Assembly: GCA_017590115.1 (NCBI GenBank)
Contig: JAGGNK010003335.1
Location: 14,280,779 to 14,344,778, forward strand
DNA length: 64,000 nt
From: Montifringilla adamsi
Lineage: Eukaryota; Chordata; Aves; Passeriformes; Passeridae
Direction: 5' to 3'
Position 1 is the stretch's first letter. Each line of letters begins with the position of its first letter. A program made the translations under genes and the position numbers. Below, one piece after another: positions 1 to 11,238 of this stretch. The notes under the pieces are model-generated. The model searched no databases. It was not told where the DNA came from and saw only the letters and a list, made by a program, of their open reading frames with translations.

Positions 1-701
1 CCAGACATCCCCCAGGAGGCAGGGAAGGAGGAGGGGATGGCCCCCAGCCCCGGGGGCGCCGGGGACGTGGCAGCCTCGCGGAAAGCCCCCAGGAAGCACC
101 CGGAGAGGACGGAGCTGTTCGCGCACCTGAGCCGGGCGCGCCCGCTCCCCGAGCAGCAGGGCTTGCTCAAGCGGCCCTTCTCCCGCTCCTTCGGGGACCA
201 CGACTACTGCCAGGTGCTGAAACCCGAGCCTGCCCTGCAGAGGAAGGTGCTCAAGTCGTGGGAGCCCCCGAGCCAGGTGGAGACGGAGCACAAGAGGAGG
301 GTCCCGGCCGCCCACTACCAGGGGCTGGAGCTCGGCAAGGACACGGGCGCTGAGATGCTCTGGAAGGACGGCGTCAAGCAGCTGAGAGACCAGGAGATCA
401 GAGCCAGCTTAACGAAGCACTTTGGCTTTCTGGACAGTGCCCTCGACGACGAGGACATGGTCTTCTGCAAGACCCCCGAGTACGACACCGTCTTTGAGGA
501 CAGCTGCAGTGAGAGCGGCTCCCCCGTGGAGGAGGATGAGGAGGAAGAGGAGGAGGAAGAGGAGGAGCATGGCGACACCCAGCTGTGCCTGAGGAGAAGC
601 GCCCTTTCCAGGAGCAGTTTGCATTACTGCTCCCGGAGCAGGTCCAGCTCGGGCTCCTCGTGCTGCCGGTCACGGTCACCTGCCAGCAGACGCACCTTCA
701 G
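1..701 (+). CDS. PPARGC1B: PPARGC1B exon with HCF motif, acidic run and SR segment
   Basis: Open in frame 1 from the first base, so the exon probably begins upstream of the window. It ends at CAG|GTACGG (phase 2). An apparent open extension to 768 is intronic. It encodes the DHDY HCF-binding motif, the conserved [13 protein letters not shown] block, an uninterrupted acidic run and the start of the SR-rich region that precedes the RRM. Confidence 0.9.
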
Positions 702-3700
702 GTACGGGGACACGGGGACATTGGCACTGGTTTTGTCCCCTGAATTTTCAGCATGGTGCAGGACATGAGAGCCCCCAGTGCTCTCTGCTCTGCTGGCCCA
801 AGTAGTAAAGATGCTAATTAATGAAAGAAAAACGATGAAAATAATTGGTACTGCATCAGTCACTGCTGCAAGCGTCAGCCGTGGCCTGAGGAAGCAGTGG
901 AGGACTGAAGCAGCCAGGGGGTTCCATGGCAGGGCATAGGCAGGACCCAGGCCTGGGAAGGGGCAGGTGCTGGCTGGGGACACCCTGGCATCTATGAGGG
1001 AAAACTTTGCAGTGTCCTTTCCAGGGAGTCCAGAGCCCAGTGGGGTCTCCTTGGCTGCCAGTGCCCCCGAGTGCCCACCCACTCCTGTGGGTGTCTCAGC
1101 TTCTCACTGATGTTTGAAGCTTTCCCAGCAGCTCCCTCAGCCCCGGGCTGACCTCCTGTCCCTCCTTGCAGGTGTGAGAATGGCGAGCAGTGTCAGGGTG
1201 GCAGCGGGCAGCGGGGCCAGCTGAAGAAGAGACGGGAAAAGGCCATCGTAAGTGAGGGGGGAACCCATGGGGACAAAGCAACCCCAGCCCTCGGCTCATC
1301 TCCTGCTCCAAAAAGCAGCAGTGGAGCCCATTAGCCCTGGCTTCAGCATCCCTTGGTGCCAGGCCAGTGTTAAACAAGGACAGGGGGTGGTGGGGGGAGG
1401 GAAACCCAACGTGCAGCAGAAGCCGCCAGCGATTGGCAACACACGGAGTCCTTGGCACAGGGATGCCCAGAGCCTCCTACGCTGGTGCCTCAGTGCACTT
1501 GGCACTGGCAGTTTGTGGGGTGAACTGGGGAATCCCTGATGTCACAGATACGGCCCTGCTGCATCCTCGTGCACCAGGAGCCTGTGGGCACATGGAGGGA
1601 GCTGGCAGAGGAGTGGGCACGTGGGAGAGTAAATTGGTGCTCCCTACTGTTGTGCACACACACTCTCACACTCACACATGCTGCTTTGGCACTTTTTCCT
1701 GCCATGCAATTGGATTTTGCCCCTGGCAGTTCTTGAGAATATATCCCACATTTGTCAGAAGTGGAAGAATGCAGGAGAATTTTAAAAGAGAAGAAGGGAC
1801 GGTGGCTGCTCCAGCCTGGTTATGGCTGTCCTGGGGGTGACACTGTGACCTGGCTCCAGATCCTGGAGATGTCAGGCTGTGTCCATGGCAGTGTTTCCCA
1901 GTGCTGGCTGCAGGGGCTCCTCCACAGCCCATCAGCAGCACAGAGGTGCAGGGTCCAAGCCTGAAAGCTTTTGGTTGCTTTGGCAGGGGGAAGGCCGGGT
2001 GGTGTACATCAGAAACCTCTCCAGCAGCATGAGCTCCAGCGAGCTGAAGAAACGCTTTGAGGTGTTTGGTGAAATCGTGGAGTGTCAGGTCCTGACCAGG
2101 ACTAACAGGTGGGTGGACAGTGAGCTGTGGGCCAGGGCTCCAGCAGCTACAGGCATCTCCTCTCCTCAAATGCACAGCACTGCCAGGCAGTGCCACATCA
2201 ATCCCCTGGGTCAGCCAAGCCCTTGGTCTTGGTGCTTTTGTCAAGGAGCTTCAGTGTGTCCAGAGCTCCACGGGCATCTGTGGGACGGAGGAGTGGAAGA
2301 ATGATGGGCCAGGGGTGTAGTGCTGCATCTCAAGGGCTGTGGGGTTCATCACATCTTGAGCTTTGTCTCTGGTTGCTCAGGGGGGAGAAGTACGGCTTCA
2401 TCACGTACCGGTACTCCGAGCACGCCGCCTTATCGCTGAAGAACGGCCCCTCGCTCAGGAAGAGGAACGAGCCCTCCTTCCAGCTCAGCTCTGGTGGCCT
2501 GGGGCGCTTCTTCTGGACCAGATACGCTGACCTGGGTGAGGAAGCAGCAGCTGCTTTGTCTCTTTTATCAGCTCAGAGCTGTTACAGCACACTGCACCGC
2601 TGAGCCCTGGTCCCTCAGGGATCCCAAACGCCTTCAGAGCCTGCAGGAGAAGCCCACTGCCTTTCCTGTGGCTCATGGGGCTGCTCATGGCTCAGACAGG
2701 TGGAATGGGGAACTGGGGAGAAAGAAGGAAACTGGTGTGAGGCCTCAGGGTGTGCTGGCTGCAAAATGTAGCATCACAGCCAGGGGTGCTGGGTCTCAGC
2801 TGAGCGCAGCCCATCCTGTGTCTGCTGAGTTTCTGCACGGTGCTGGAGGCTTTCCAGCAGAAAACTCCCTTCCCAGGCATTAGAGAAGGCAGTCAGCAAT
2901 GTTTCATTAGCCCAAGAGGTGATGTGGGTGGTTTGCTGCTCTGCAGGACAGATTCACCAGGCTGCACATGCACTCTGGAGCCAAAGTGCCAGCACTGAAA
3001 TGTGCTGTGGTCGCATTAATCCTTTCAGTGCTTCAGCAAGGTCTCAGTGACTGTGTCACCAGGGCTGCAGCCTGAGCTGAGGGCCAGGAGCCAAACCCTG
3101 TGCTAGTCCTGCAAGAGAAATGTGTCCCAGGCTTTGCCCAGCGCTCCTTGCTTCAGGTGTTTCACCAACACTGTATGTTTATTTCTGTACCCTCTGCAGA
3201 GGCTGAAGGGTTCTGGATCCTACTTGAGTGAAAGACTGAGGTCCAGAAAATAAAACCCCAAGTCTTGACTTTCCTCCAGATGCCCCATCTGATTCAAGTA
3301 CTCCCTGATTTTTTTATCACCTTGCAGTATCTGCTCTGCTTAGAGCAGCCATCCCTTGACTTTGATTGTGGGCACAAATGTCCATTGTTCATCTAAATAA
3401 TCCCAGAGCCTCCCATTTTGGGCACAGAGAAATTAGGAAACAGGTAGCACACCATGAGGAAGATGGTGAGTGTGAAGTGCTGTGGGGAGGGGGTCCAGAG
3501 CTGTCCCCCCTGCCTAAGAGAAGCCCCCTCAGTGCTCCTCACCTGATATCTGCAGAGCCACCAGTCACCCCCTTCCTGCACAGCCCAGCTCATTCCTAAA
3601 ATCCTGCTCATCTCATCACAGCATGAGAAGGGCAGCCCCCAGGCAGAGGTGAAATGCAACCACACCATTCAAAAATATACACTCAAAATATTAAGCTGCT

Positions 3701-4210
3701 GTGAAATGAGGCAGCCTTAGTTCTGCTACGGGCTGAATTCCCTGGGCTTTCCAGGGGCACTCTTGTTCAGCTCCTGGCACAGGGCTGCCAGTGGAGCAGG
3801 CTGGCTCTGCCACCAGCACAGCTCCCATGGGATGGCCCTGTGTCAGCCCCTCCAAATTCAGCTGCACCCAGCAGATTTTTTCACCCCTGGCAGTGAATGC
3901 CAGTGGTGTGTGCCCTGCCCAGCTGGGCCTGGCTGCAGCCCCTCCGCCCCAGCTCTTTTCATTGTCACCATCACCGCTGTGTCCAACCTGGCTGTGCAGT
4001 AGCAGGGCAGTGAGCAGTGCCCTGCTGTGCCTCAGTTTCCCTCCCTATGAGGCAGACAGGAGGCTGATCCCCCTCCCTGACCCAGCTCTGTCCCTGCCAC
4101 CCCCAGATTGCGGCACGGACGAGTCCTCCCCAACTGCGGTGAAAAGCAAGTACGAGACCATGGATTTCGACAGCTTGCTGCAGGAGGCCCAGCTCAGCCT
4201 GCATCGGTAA
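1..4210 (+). CDS. PPARGC1B: PPARGC1B (PGC-1beta), C-terminal 385 codons, 5' partial
   Basis: Nuclear transcriptional coactivator of ERR, NRF1 and SREBP programmes (mitochondrial biogenesis, lipid metabolism). The coding exons are <1-701, 1172-1247, 1987-2108, 2381-2535 and 4107-4210; all junctions are GT-AG and the phases join without a stop. In the visible 385 residues: an HCF-1 binding motif DHDY at residues 66-69 (196-207), an ELFAHLSRA segment, a long glutamate run (about 523-570), an Arg/Ser-rich segment (about 600-700), the basic KKRREKAI segment, one RRM (about residues 264-335, RNP-like VVYIRNL and YGFITY), and the C-terminal [15 protein letters not shown], which matches the CBP80-binding motif of the PGC-1 family. 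[11 protein letters not shown] and [11 protein letters not shown] are diagnostic of PGC-1. The beta paralogue is chosen over PGC-1alpha because of the DHDY motif, the Glu run and the neighbouring SLC26A2. The N-terminal activation domain and LXXLL motifs lie upstream of the window. Confidence 0.95.
1172..1247 (+). CDS. PPARGC1B: PPARGC1B exon, basic linker before the RRM
   Basis: A 76-nt exon after CCTTGCAG, ending ATC|GTAAGT. It translates to [10 protein letters not shown]...LKKRREKAI. The RKRREKAI block directly before the RRM is conserved in PGC-1beta. The phase returns to 0. Confidence 0.85.
1987..2108 (+). CDS. PPARGC1B: PPARGC1B exon, first half of the RRM
   Basis: A 122-nt exon after TTTGGCAG, ending AACAG|GTGGGT. 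It encodes [17 protein letters not shown] followed by [12 protein letters not shown], that is RRM beta1 to beta2, with RNP2-like VYIRNL. Confidence 0.93.
2381..2535 (+). CDS. PPARGC1B: PPARGC1B exon, second half of the RRM
   Basis: A 155-nt exon after GTTGCTCAG, ending CTGG|GTGAGG. It encodes [19 protein letters not shown] (RNP1-like) and [11 protein letters not shown], then the aromatic [11 protein letters not shown] segment typical of PGC-1 C-termini. Confidence 0.93.
4107..4210 (+). CDS. PPARGC1B: PPARGC1B terminal coding exon
   Basis: Acceptor CCACCCCCAG, then 104 nt ending in TAA. It encodes the tail [14 protein letters not shown]...SLHR, which carries the CBP80-binding motif linking PGC-1 coactivators to the mRNA cap-binding complex. 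The phase matches the preceding exon. Confidence 0.93.
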
Positions 4211-6348
4211 CAGCCTTAACCTTGGAGGAATACCTCAATACCTCAGTCAAGGCACTTCCAATATGTTTACGTTTTCAAAGAAATTATTCAAGTCTATGGC
4301 AAGCGAGAGAGCGAGAGAGAGCGAGAGCACGCCCGCGAGAGAGAGACTGCTGTCCCCTGATCGATGTTTACATTGAACAAAGCTGCTTCTGTCTGTGAGT
4401 CCCCATGGTGTTGATGTCTCACTGCCACACGTTAGTCCCCCCTCTGCTTCTGACTGGTTGTTTTAGGGTGAGCCTAGGAGCCCCCCGGCCCCTCTTCCCC
4501 CTCCCAGCCCTCCCCATGCTCCCGCCGTGGAGTTGCAGCTGTGTTCACCATAACATTTTTTTGTCCGTAGTGTGTGATGATGAAATTGTTCATTGTGAAT
4601 AGAATCAGGATTATAAACTAATTTTTAATAGAAGAAGAGAAGAAAAAAAAAAAGTATATACTTAAAAAAAAATGTATTTATGGCTCAGATGTACTGTAAT
4701 TCAGATTTATTGTACCGCTTCCTTGATTTTTAACTATGCACTGTAATGAGGCACTTGCCACTCAGCAAATGGGGGGTCAGAGCAGTCACAGAGCTGACAT
4801 TCCCCTGCCTCCCCTGCTGGCAAACCGGGGTGCTCGGTGCTTGCCCCGGGGTCACCCACTTTGCTGTCAAAGCCATTCTTCGTGCTGGCGCGGCCCAAGC
4901 CCCCAGCATCACCCCCATGCTGGGCTGGGTCTTGGTGGGTGATGGATGCAGCTTTGCAGGCTGCAGAGGGTGGGAGAGGGATGCACTGCCTGCAGCCAGC
5001 GCTGCTCCGGCCTCCGCTGCCTTTGGAGGCACGAGAGAGGGGCTGGGGGGCTGCAGCCAGCCAGGCCTGATCTGATGGGTCCTGCTGGCACAGCCGGGAG
5101 GATGGATGTCTCCAGTGCATGTGGAGGAGCTGGCTCCTCTGCAGCTCCTTGGATGGCTGGGAGACTGGCCAGGCCCTGTGGCTTGATCCACACTCGCTTC
5201 CATACCCTGCAAAGCAAGTGGGGCAAGAAGACCTGTCTGTGCTTCCCACTGGGCAGCCAGCCCCAAATCCAGCCTGAAGCCCAGCCCCAAATCCAGCCCA
5301 AAGTCCAGCCCCAAGCCCAGAGAGGCGGGGTGGGCACAGCACCCACACTGAACACCCCCCAGCACCCTGCCCCGTAGCTGATAAGCCATACACGTCCCAG
5401 CACCCACCCGCACCTGGATCCGTCCAGCGCCCCGGGGCACAGCTCTGCCTCTGGCCAAGGGCCCTCAGCGCTGGATTTAAGTGTAAAATGAACTTGTGGA
5501 CTTGCCCTCCATGTGTGGGTGTGGTGGGGAAGGGGACACAGCCCCCCACCAGCCGCAGAAAAGCCCACCACCAGCCGGCCAGAGGCACTGTTTTCCCAAG
5601 GGAGCGGGAACCTCGCTGCTCCTCAAGCCATTGCCACTTTCTCCTTTTATTTTTGAGCCCCAGAGACCACTAGGGATTCAGCCATCCTCTGTAGATAGAA
5701 TATTATAGCCTTAACTCTGCCAATAGATAGATTAGAGTCTCCTGGGGTCTCCCCTCCCCATGACCTGGGGGTTTTCTCCCCGGTTCCCTGGGTATGTTCC
5801 GTCCTGCAGGGAGAGTGACCAAAGCCTCGGAAATGGCACAAGATGTGACGCCAGGAGCCGGAGCCCTGCCAGGGTTGGCCCCTGGAGTGCAGCTGGGCTC
5901 TGGCAGGAGCAGCAATGCCGACACCAGCACAGTTCCCTGGCTGTTCCCTCGGGAGAGCCGTGGTTCTGACAACACCCAGCCCGGCAGCGCCAGGGCCCGG
6001 AGGCCACCGCGGGGTCCCCAGCCCGCCGCCGGTGACGATCACTGCCAGGGAACAGTCCTTGTGCCATTCCAGCCTCAGCAGTGAAATCTGGCGTCTCTCC
6101 CGCCCCAAAATCCCCCAGTTCTCATCCCACCTTAGAGACCACGAGCAGCTCTGGCCGACACTGAGCATCTGCTATTGGCAATTGCCTCATTGTAGCTTTG
6201 CCTTTTTCTGTCCTAGTATTTCCTCACGATGATGATGTTTACATGTGATTGCTATAGAGCTTATGTAGAATGTACATAGCGACACATTTAGGGTGGGTAG
6301 TACTGTCCTGTGCTGTGCTGATGTTTTTCAGAAAACGATCAATCCAAA

Positions 6349-6402
6349 AGAAAAAAAAACAAAAAAAAAGAAAAAGAAAAAAAAAAAAAAAAAAAAGAAA
6401 AG
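6349..6402 (+). repeat. A-rich tract in the PPARGC1B 3' UTR
   Basis: About 54 nt that are nearly all A with scattered C and G. It lies about 370 nt before an even longer T-rich tract in the same inferred UTR. Confidence 0.85.
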
Positions 6403-6770
6403 CAAATAAGTGGAATTCTTCCATCTCCCACTCAGCTGGGGGCACCCATGGCTGGGCCCTGCTGGGGATGCATCAAGGGTGGTGGAGGGAAGGGTTAGTG
6501 CAGAGCTGGGGTCTCCAGCCCACATCAGGGGATCACTCAGTCACTTCCCAAGCACTGGTTTTGGCAGACCCAGACCCAGGATTTCCCAGTGTTTTCCTGT
6601 GGCTGGGTGCCCTGGGTTGGCCCCAGCCCAACTGCTGGGTCCCGAGGCTGGTGCTGGGGAAGGGGAGGGCTGGTCCTGCACAGAGCTCATCAGTACTGCA
6701 GCCCTAGGGTAGGAAGAGATGCAATAAGTGGTCTTTGTGGTGCCTGAAGCCTATAAGTGGGGTTGGGTTT

Positions 6771-6819
<49 letters not shown>

Positions 6820-6842
6820 TTTTTTTTTTTGTTTTTTTTTTG
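6771..6842 (+). repeat. T-rich tract in the PPARGC1B 3' UTR
   Basis: About 72 nt of almost uninterrupted T, with two single-G interruptions near the 3' end. Its length is likely to vary between individuals and reads. Open reading frames through it are poly-Phe or poly-Lys artefacts. Confidence 0.85.
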
Positions 6843-7976
6843 TTTGGGTTTTTACTTTTTATCCTTTCACCTGGGATGGTTTGTTTTCCCTCCTCCCCCA
6901 AAAAAATCTTTCTTTTCCAGACTTATGCACTATGCTTAGAGCCCCTTGGGCTGTGTGCTGCCTGCCCTGGGGCTTCCCCCACCTTTTAGAACTGGGTGAA
7001 AAATAAATTTCCACTTGATTTTTTTTTTTAATTTTGTGGGTTTTTTTTTTTACTCTAAAGGTGTCTTTAGCTCACAGTGCTCGAGTCTGCAGGAAGATGG
7101 GTCAGGCACAGGGGCAGATGAGAGCTCCCTCCTGAGCTGCCTAAGGTTTGGATGCTGACAGGGAAATGGGGCAGGAGCAAAGCAATGCCCAGGCACTGCT
7201 GCCAGGGAAGCCAGAGGTGCCCAGAGCTTTGCAGGAGCTGCCAGGGACTGGGGATCCCCCCTTTCCCAAGGATTGCCTTTCCATCCCACCCAGCCTGTGG
7301 GACCCCTCCCACCCCACCCCCCTGCGAGGGCTGGGGCTGTGGGATGGGCAGGAGAAACTGAGAGCAAAAGGGTTTATTCTGGTAGGCAATAAGTCAGGAG
7401 GAGATTTATTTTTTTAAAACTGTGTAAGTATAGAACGTCCCCCAGCCGTTTCCTGCAGGTGCTGTGGGCAAATGCTGAATGTGTGAAGAGTTTTCTGATA
7501 AAATGCCCCTTTGCTTGTTTTGCACAGGTTTGCCCCAGAAAAACTCATTGTTCAGGGGGGGGCAGCAGGTTTCTGGCTGGAATCCAGCGTGTCCCTGAGG
7601 CTCCGCGGGGAGGAGCAAACATTTCTGAGTGTGTGGGCTGAATGCAGAGGACAATCCCAGGGTTTAGGTTGGATGCTGCCCCAAAGCAAAGGTTTCTCTC
7701 ATTTCCTCAGCACAGCTGCCTGGGCTGCACATCTTTCAGGAAGCAGCAGCTCAGTCACCTTGCTGCAGTCCGGGCTCTGACCTCAGCTCTGAGCCGTGCA
7801 AATGAGTTTTGCAATTGCAGATCTACACAGTTTTCTCCTTTTTTGCGGGGATTTTTTTTTTTCTTTCTGGAGGTCTGCTGAGTCCTGAGGTACTGGTGTT
7901 GGAGCTGAACCCAACGCCTGTTCTGTTCTAAGTCCATCCCTGACAATCTCAAGCAATACAGAGCCAAATGCAGCCT

Positions 7977-8028
7977 TGGGGTTTCATTTTGGGGTTTCAT
8001 TTTGGGGTTTCATTTTGGGGTTTCATTT
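7977..8028 (+). repeat. 13-bp tandem repeat, four copies
   Basis: GGGGTTTCATTTT is repeated about four times in perfect register, ending before a CT-rich segment. Confidence 0.85.
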
Positions 8029-9358
8029 CTCTTCCCTCGCCCTCCCTGGGGCCAGGGGCAGCAGCAGGAGCTGGGGAGGGAGTGTGTGAGTGCAGGTGAG
8101 AAAGAGAGAGAACGGTTCAATTGATGCATTTCTTGAGAAAGGTGTAAGAATTTCACCTAAAAAGGGGCACATCTGCTTTGTTATTTATATAAAAAAGCTA
8201 AATTCTGTGGTTTTCTTTTTTTTTTTTTTTTTTTTTAATGTAAAAGGACACTGCTCATAATTATCAGGGGCCAATTCTGCCTCTGTTGCTCATGCTGAGT
8301 AAGCACTACTTAACTCTGCAATTTTCTACTTGCAGAGTAAGTAAAAGCAGCAGAATTGATCCCTCTATGATTAAGAATCAAGTTTTTAGTATTTTTTTTT
8401 AATTGGTAGTGGTTTTTTTTATATTTCACTTAATTTTTCCCCCGGTTCCGTTCTGTTGTGTCCTTATTTATGTAATATACTTTAACCTTAAGAGATGGCA
8501 TGGATTCTTATGCCTTTCCTTTATTATTATTGTTATTATTTTTAAAAAAGAAAAGAGATTTATTTCTAGTGTGATTTAACTGTCTACCTTCTAAAATGAG
8601 AGAACGTTTTCTTGTATTTTTACATTGTCAGATTCTATAGTTTCATAGATAATTTAACCAAATCGCTCAATGTATTCTCTATATCTATCCAGTGGGTATA
8701 AAAGTTCTATTTTAAATTGTGTAAATACTTCAGAACTGGCTTCTTTTTCCAGACTCCCCTGCCGTGGAGTTTCTTGTTTACATCAAAAAGACTGTAGAAT
8801 CTCTACGCTCATGTACTGTAAATAGTGAAGTGATCTGCCTATAAATAAACAATAACATATATACTATAAAGTGGAAAGACCAAAAAAAGGAACTGTGTGG
8901 ACTTCATTTCACTGCCTGCTCAGCTGTCCTGGGCTGCTTCCTGGAGTCTCAGCTCCCACCTGTGCCCTGAGCAGGGACACCTGACACCAAATCCTGCCTG
9001 GGCTCTGCTGGCACAGGAGCTGCCTGACAGGGAGCTCGGCTTTGTGCCACACAAGCTCTGCCCAGGGGCTCTGGAGGCTGCACTTGAGGTAACCCACACA
9101 ACTGCCCACCCAGCATTTATCACTCCCAGCCTCTTGTCCAGCTCCATCCAGGACTCTTTGCACAAGGGAGCAGCTTTGGTTCCTTTGCCCTCTGGCTGCT
9201 GGTCCAGCTGTCCCAGCCTCCCTCCCTGCCCACAAGGATTCTTCCCAGCTTTCCATCCTGCCTCTTTTCCTGACCCATCACACAGGGCTGCGCCTTCTGC
9301 CATGCTGCCCTTGAAGTGTCCAAGCTCTCAGCCTCGAGCTGCTGTGAGGAGTTTGTCC

Positions 9359-9560
9359 TGTTGTCACTGAAAATGAGGAATTAAACTCTCTAACACTGTA
9401 ATTTCAATATTATAATTGGCATTTCTTTATTTCAGCCCCAGGCATGCAGGGCATAACTCCCATTACACACACCACACCTTCCTGACAGACCAGCTTAAAT
9501 TTATGTAGCTTTTACATATCCAATACATTTCCCCTATATGCTAAATATTCCCTGAATATT
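9359..9560 (-). mobile_element. Possible antisense LTR fragment
   Basis: Read on the minus strand, this has CTGAAATAAAGAAATGCC, with AATAAA at 9431-9426, followed by a T-rich stretch ending near GTGACAACA. This resembles an avian LTR poly(A) and U5 region. No second boundary or target-site duplication was found, so this rests on resemblance only. 8871-9358 upstream shows nothing recognisable. Confidence 0.3.
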
Positions 9561-9829
9561 TCTGCATGTTTAAATCACTTCTCAGAGTTTATTTTCATTG
9601 GAGTAGGGTTCTTTTGTGGGTCCTGGTTGGTCATTCAGGAAACATCCCATTCCTGCAATTATTCTTTTTTGGTCACGGGCCTCCAAAAACATTTCTTTCC
9701 TTTTAATGCATCCCCTTGCTGTTGTTATAAATACATATTATATTGTTGGCTTTTCACAAACACTAAGATGAATGCTATATATATAATGTTAAAATAACTT
9801 TGCTTTTATTCTGCTATTAACAAAAAACT

Positions 9830-10292
9830 TAGACATAATAGTAGTGGCAGCTGATACAGTTATAAGTGAACTGTCTGTTTGGTCGGGATAACATCCAGTA
9901 CCATGTCACAAGGACACTGCTGTTGATATGCCAGCTATCAGCATCTGCCGTCTGAAGGAAGGATGGGCCAAGGCTCAGACTGGAAGTGATAAGGAGAAGG
10001 AGCCAAAACCACAGTGAAGAAACACACATTCTTTAAAAAGGGAACCCAAGGAGGGGCCATGCAAAACAGTTCCTGGAATATATAAACTAATAAAATACGG
10101 GTATGCAAAAGGGTCTATGAGTATGCAACAAGCTGATGTAATGGAAAAGGTATTTAAGGGGTATCCCCAAAGGTAAAGGTGTGCTCTTCGCTGAGTGCCA
10201 AGACACACCCGGCCGTAATCTTTGCTTTACTCCCTCAGTCTCCTACTGTCCTTTATTAAACTTTTTAAAGGAGAGTGAACGTGTTTTTCACA
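9830..10292 (+). mobile_element. LTR-like sequence (solo LTR or fragment)
   Basis: Order of signals: purine-rich U3-like sequence, TATTTAAGG (TATA-like, about 10151), a short GC-rich stretch with GTGCCAAGACACACCCGGCC, then TTTATTAAAC (ATTAAA poly(A) signal, about 10252) and a GT/T-rich end at TTTTTCACA. This is the promoter-R-polyadenylation-U5 order of a retroviral LTR. I see no internal gag, pol or env sequence next to it and no clear target-site duplication. It ends about 330 bp before the TRIM-A start codon. Confidence 0.45.
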
Positions 10293-10379
10293 TTGTGGTC
10301 TGACCAAGATATTGGTACATTACCATTGCTCAGGCTCACAGTCTTTACAGCTGCACGCAGGACAAAGCCCTGGCCGGCA

Positions 10380-10396
10380 AACCGAAAGGAATTTCC
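10380..10396 (+). promoter_or_regulatory. Overlapping IRF-core and kB-like sites upstream of TRIM-A
   Basis: AACCGAAA (10380-10387) matches the IRF core AANNGAAA. It runs directly into AGGAATTTCC (10387-10396), which fits the c-Rel/RelA-type HGGARNYYCC. It lies about 230 bp before the TRIM-A ATG. Binding is inferred. Confidence 0.4.
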
Positions 10397-10570
10397 AACA
10401 TCTCATTAAACACGACTTGTCGCAACTTTTTTCTCCACACCGGGACAGCCACAGCCCCTGGCCACGTGGCCCCGAGAGGCAGGAAGCTGGAGAGAGGGGA
10501 GGGAAGACCCTGCCTTGCAAGGGGGAGGAGGCAGCAGCCTCGAGTTCTCTCCCCGTCGCTGCTCGCGTTC

Positions 10571-10581
10571 AGTTTCGTTTC
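10571..10581 (-). promoter_or_regulatory. ISRE/IRF-like element just upstream of the TRIM-A ATG
   Basis: AGTTTCGTTTC; the reverse complement GAAACGAAACT contains the IRF core AANNGAAA and the GAAACT end of an interferon-stimulated response element. The spacing between the GAAA half-sites is one base shorter than the canonical ISRE. It lies 42 nt before the start codon, so it is either proximal promoter or 5' UTR. Confidence 0.5.
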
Positions 10582-10623
10582 CCGGCAGAGCCTTCCCTCT
10601 CGGCCCTGCCCCGAGCTGGCGCC

Positions 10624-11238
10624 ATGGCCCAGGCGAAGGCTATGGCCGGGCTGAAGGAAGAGCTGACGTGTCCCATCTGCCTGGACATCTTCAGGGACCC
10701 CACGATCGTGGATTGCAGCCACAGCTTCTGCAAGGAGTGCGTCAAGCAGGCGCTCCGGGGCCAGCAGAGCCCTGCCCGCTGCCCGCTCTGCCACTCGCCC
10801 GTCGGGGAGCTGCGGCCCAACTTCCACCTCCGCAACATCGTGCAGAGGTTCATGGACGCTCCCGCGCACAAAGAGGAGGAGAAGCAGGAAGGGCAAGGCA
10901 AAGGGAAGGCGAAATGCTCGGGCCAGGCAGCGGAGGTGGTGCTGTGTGATTTCTGCCTCCAGGAGCCGCAGCCCGCAGTGAAGACGTGCCTGAGCTGCGA
11001 AGCCTCGCTGTGCCAAGCGCACCTGAGCAGGCACAACAGTAAGAACGAGCAGAAGAGCCATGTGCTGGTGGAGCCCTGCGATAGCCGGCTTCTGGCTGAG
11101 AGGAGATGCCCCCAGCACGGCAAACTGCTGGAGTGCTTCTGTGAGGATGACTCGGGGTGCATCTGCGTCCTGTGCTCCGTCATCTCCCACAAGAACCACA
11201 AGATCATCAGCTTGGAGGAAGCTTTCAGCAAAGCCCAG
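10624..11238 (+). CDS. TRIM-A coding exon 1 (RING and both B-boxes)
   Basis: 205 codons from ATG to CCCAG|GTAAGA, phase 0. All zinc-ligand cysteines and histidines of the RING and of both B-boxes are present. A Lys/Glu/Gly-rich linker (residues 82-100) separates the RING from B-box 1. Confidence 0.92.

Larger units (their letters stand above)
4211..8870 (+). other. PPARGC1B: PPARGC1B 3' UTR with poly(A) signal at 8844-8849
   Basis: The long AT-rich non-coding stretch after the TAA shows no coding exon. It holds a GA-rich tract (about 4303-4348), a C/A-rich imperfect repeat (about 5260-5320), an A-rich tract (6349-6402), a T-rich tract (6771-6842), a 13-bp tandem repeat (7977-8028) and a very AT-rich final 500 bp. 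AATAAA at 8844-8849 is the most plausible end. The human gene also has a multi-kilobase 3' UTR. The exact cleavage site is inferred. Confidence 0.6.

Noticed and set aside
6704..7006. Poly-Lys and poly-Phe open frames
   Set aside because: Translations of the T-rich tract in the PPARGC1B 3' UTR.
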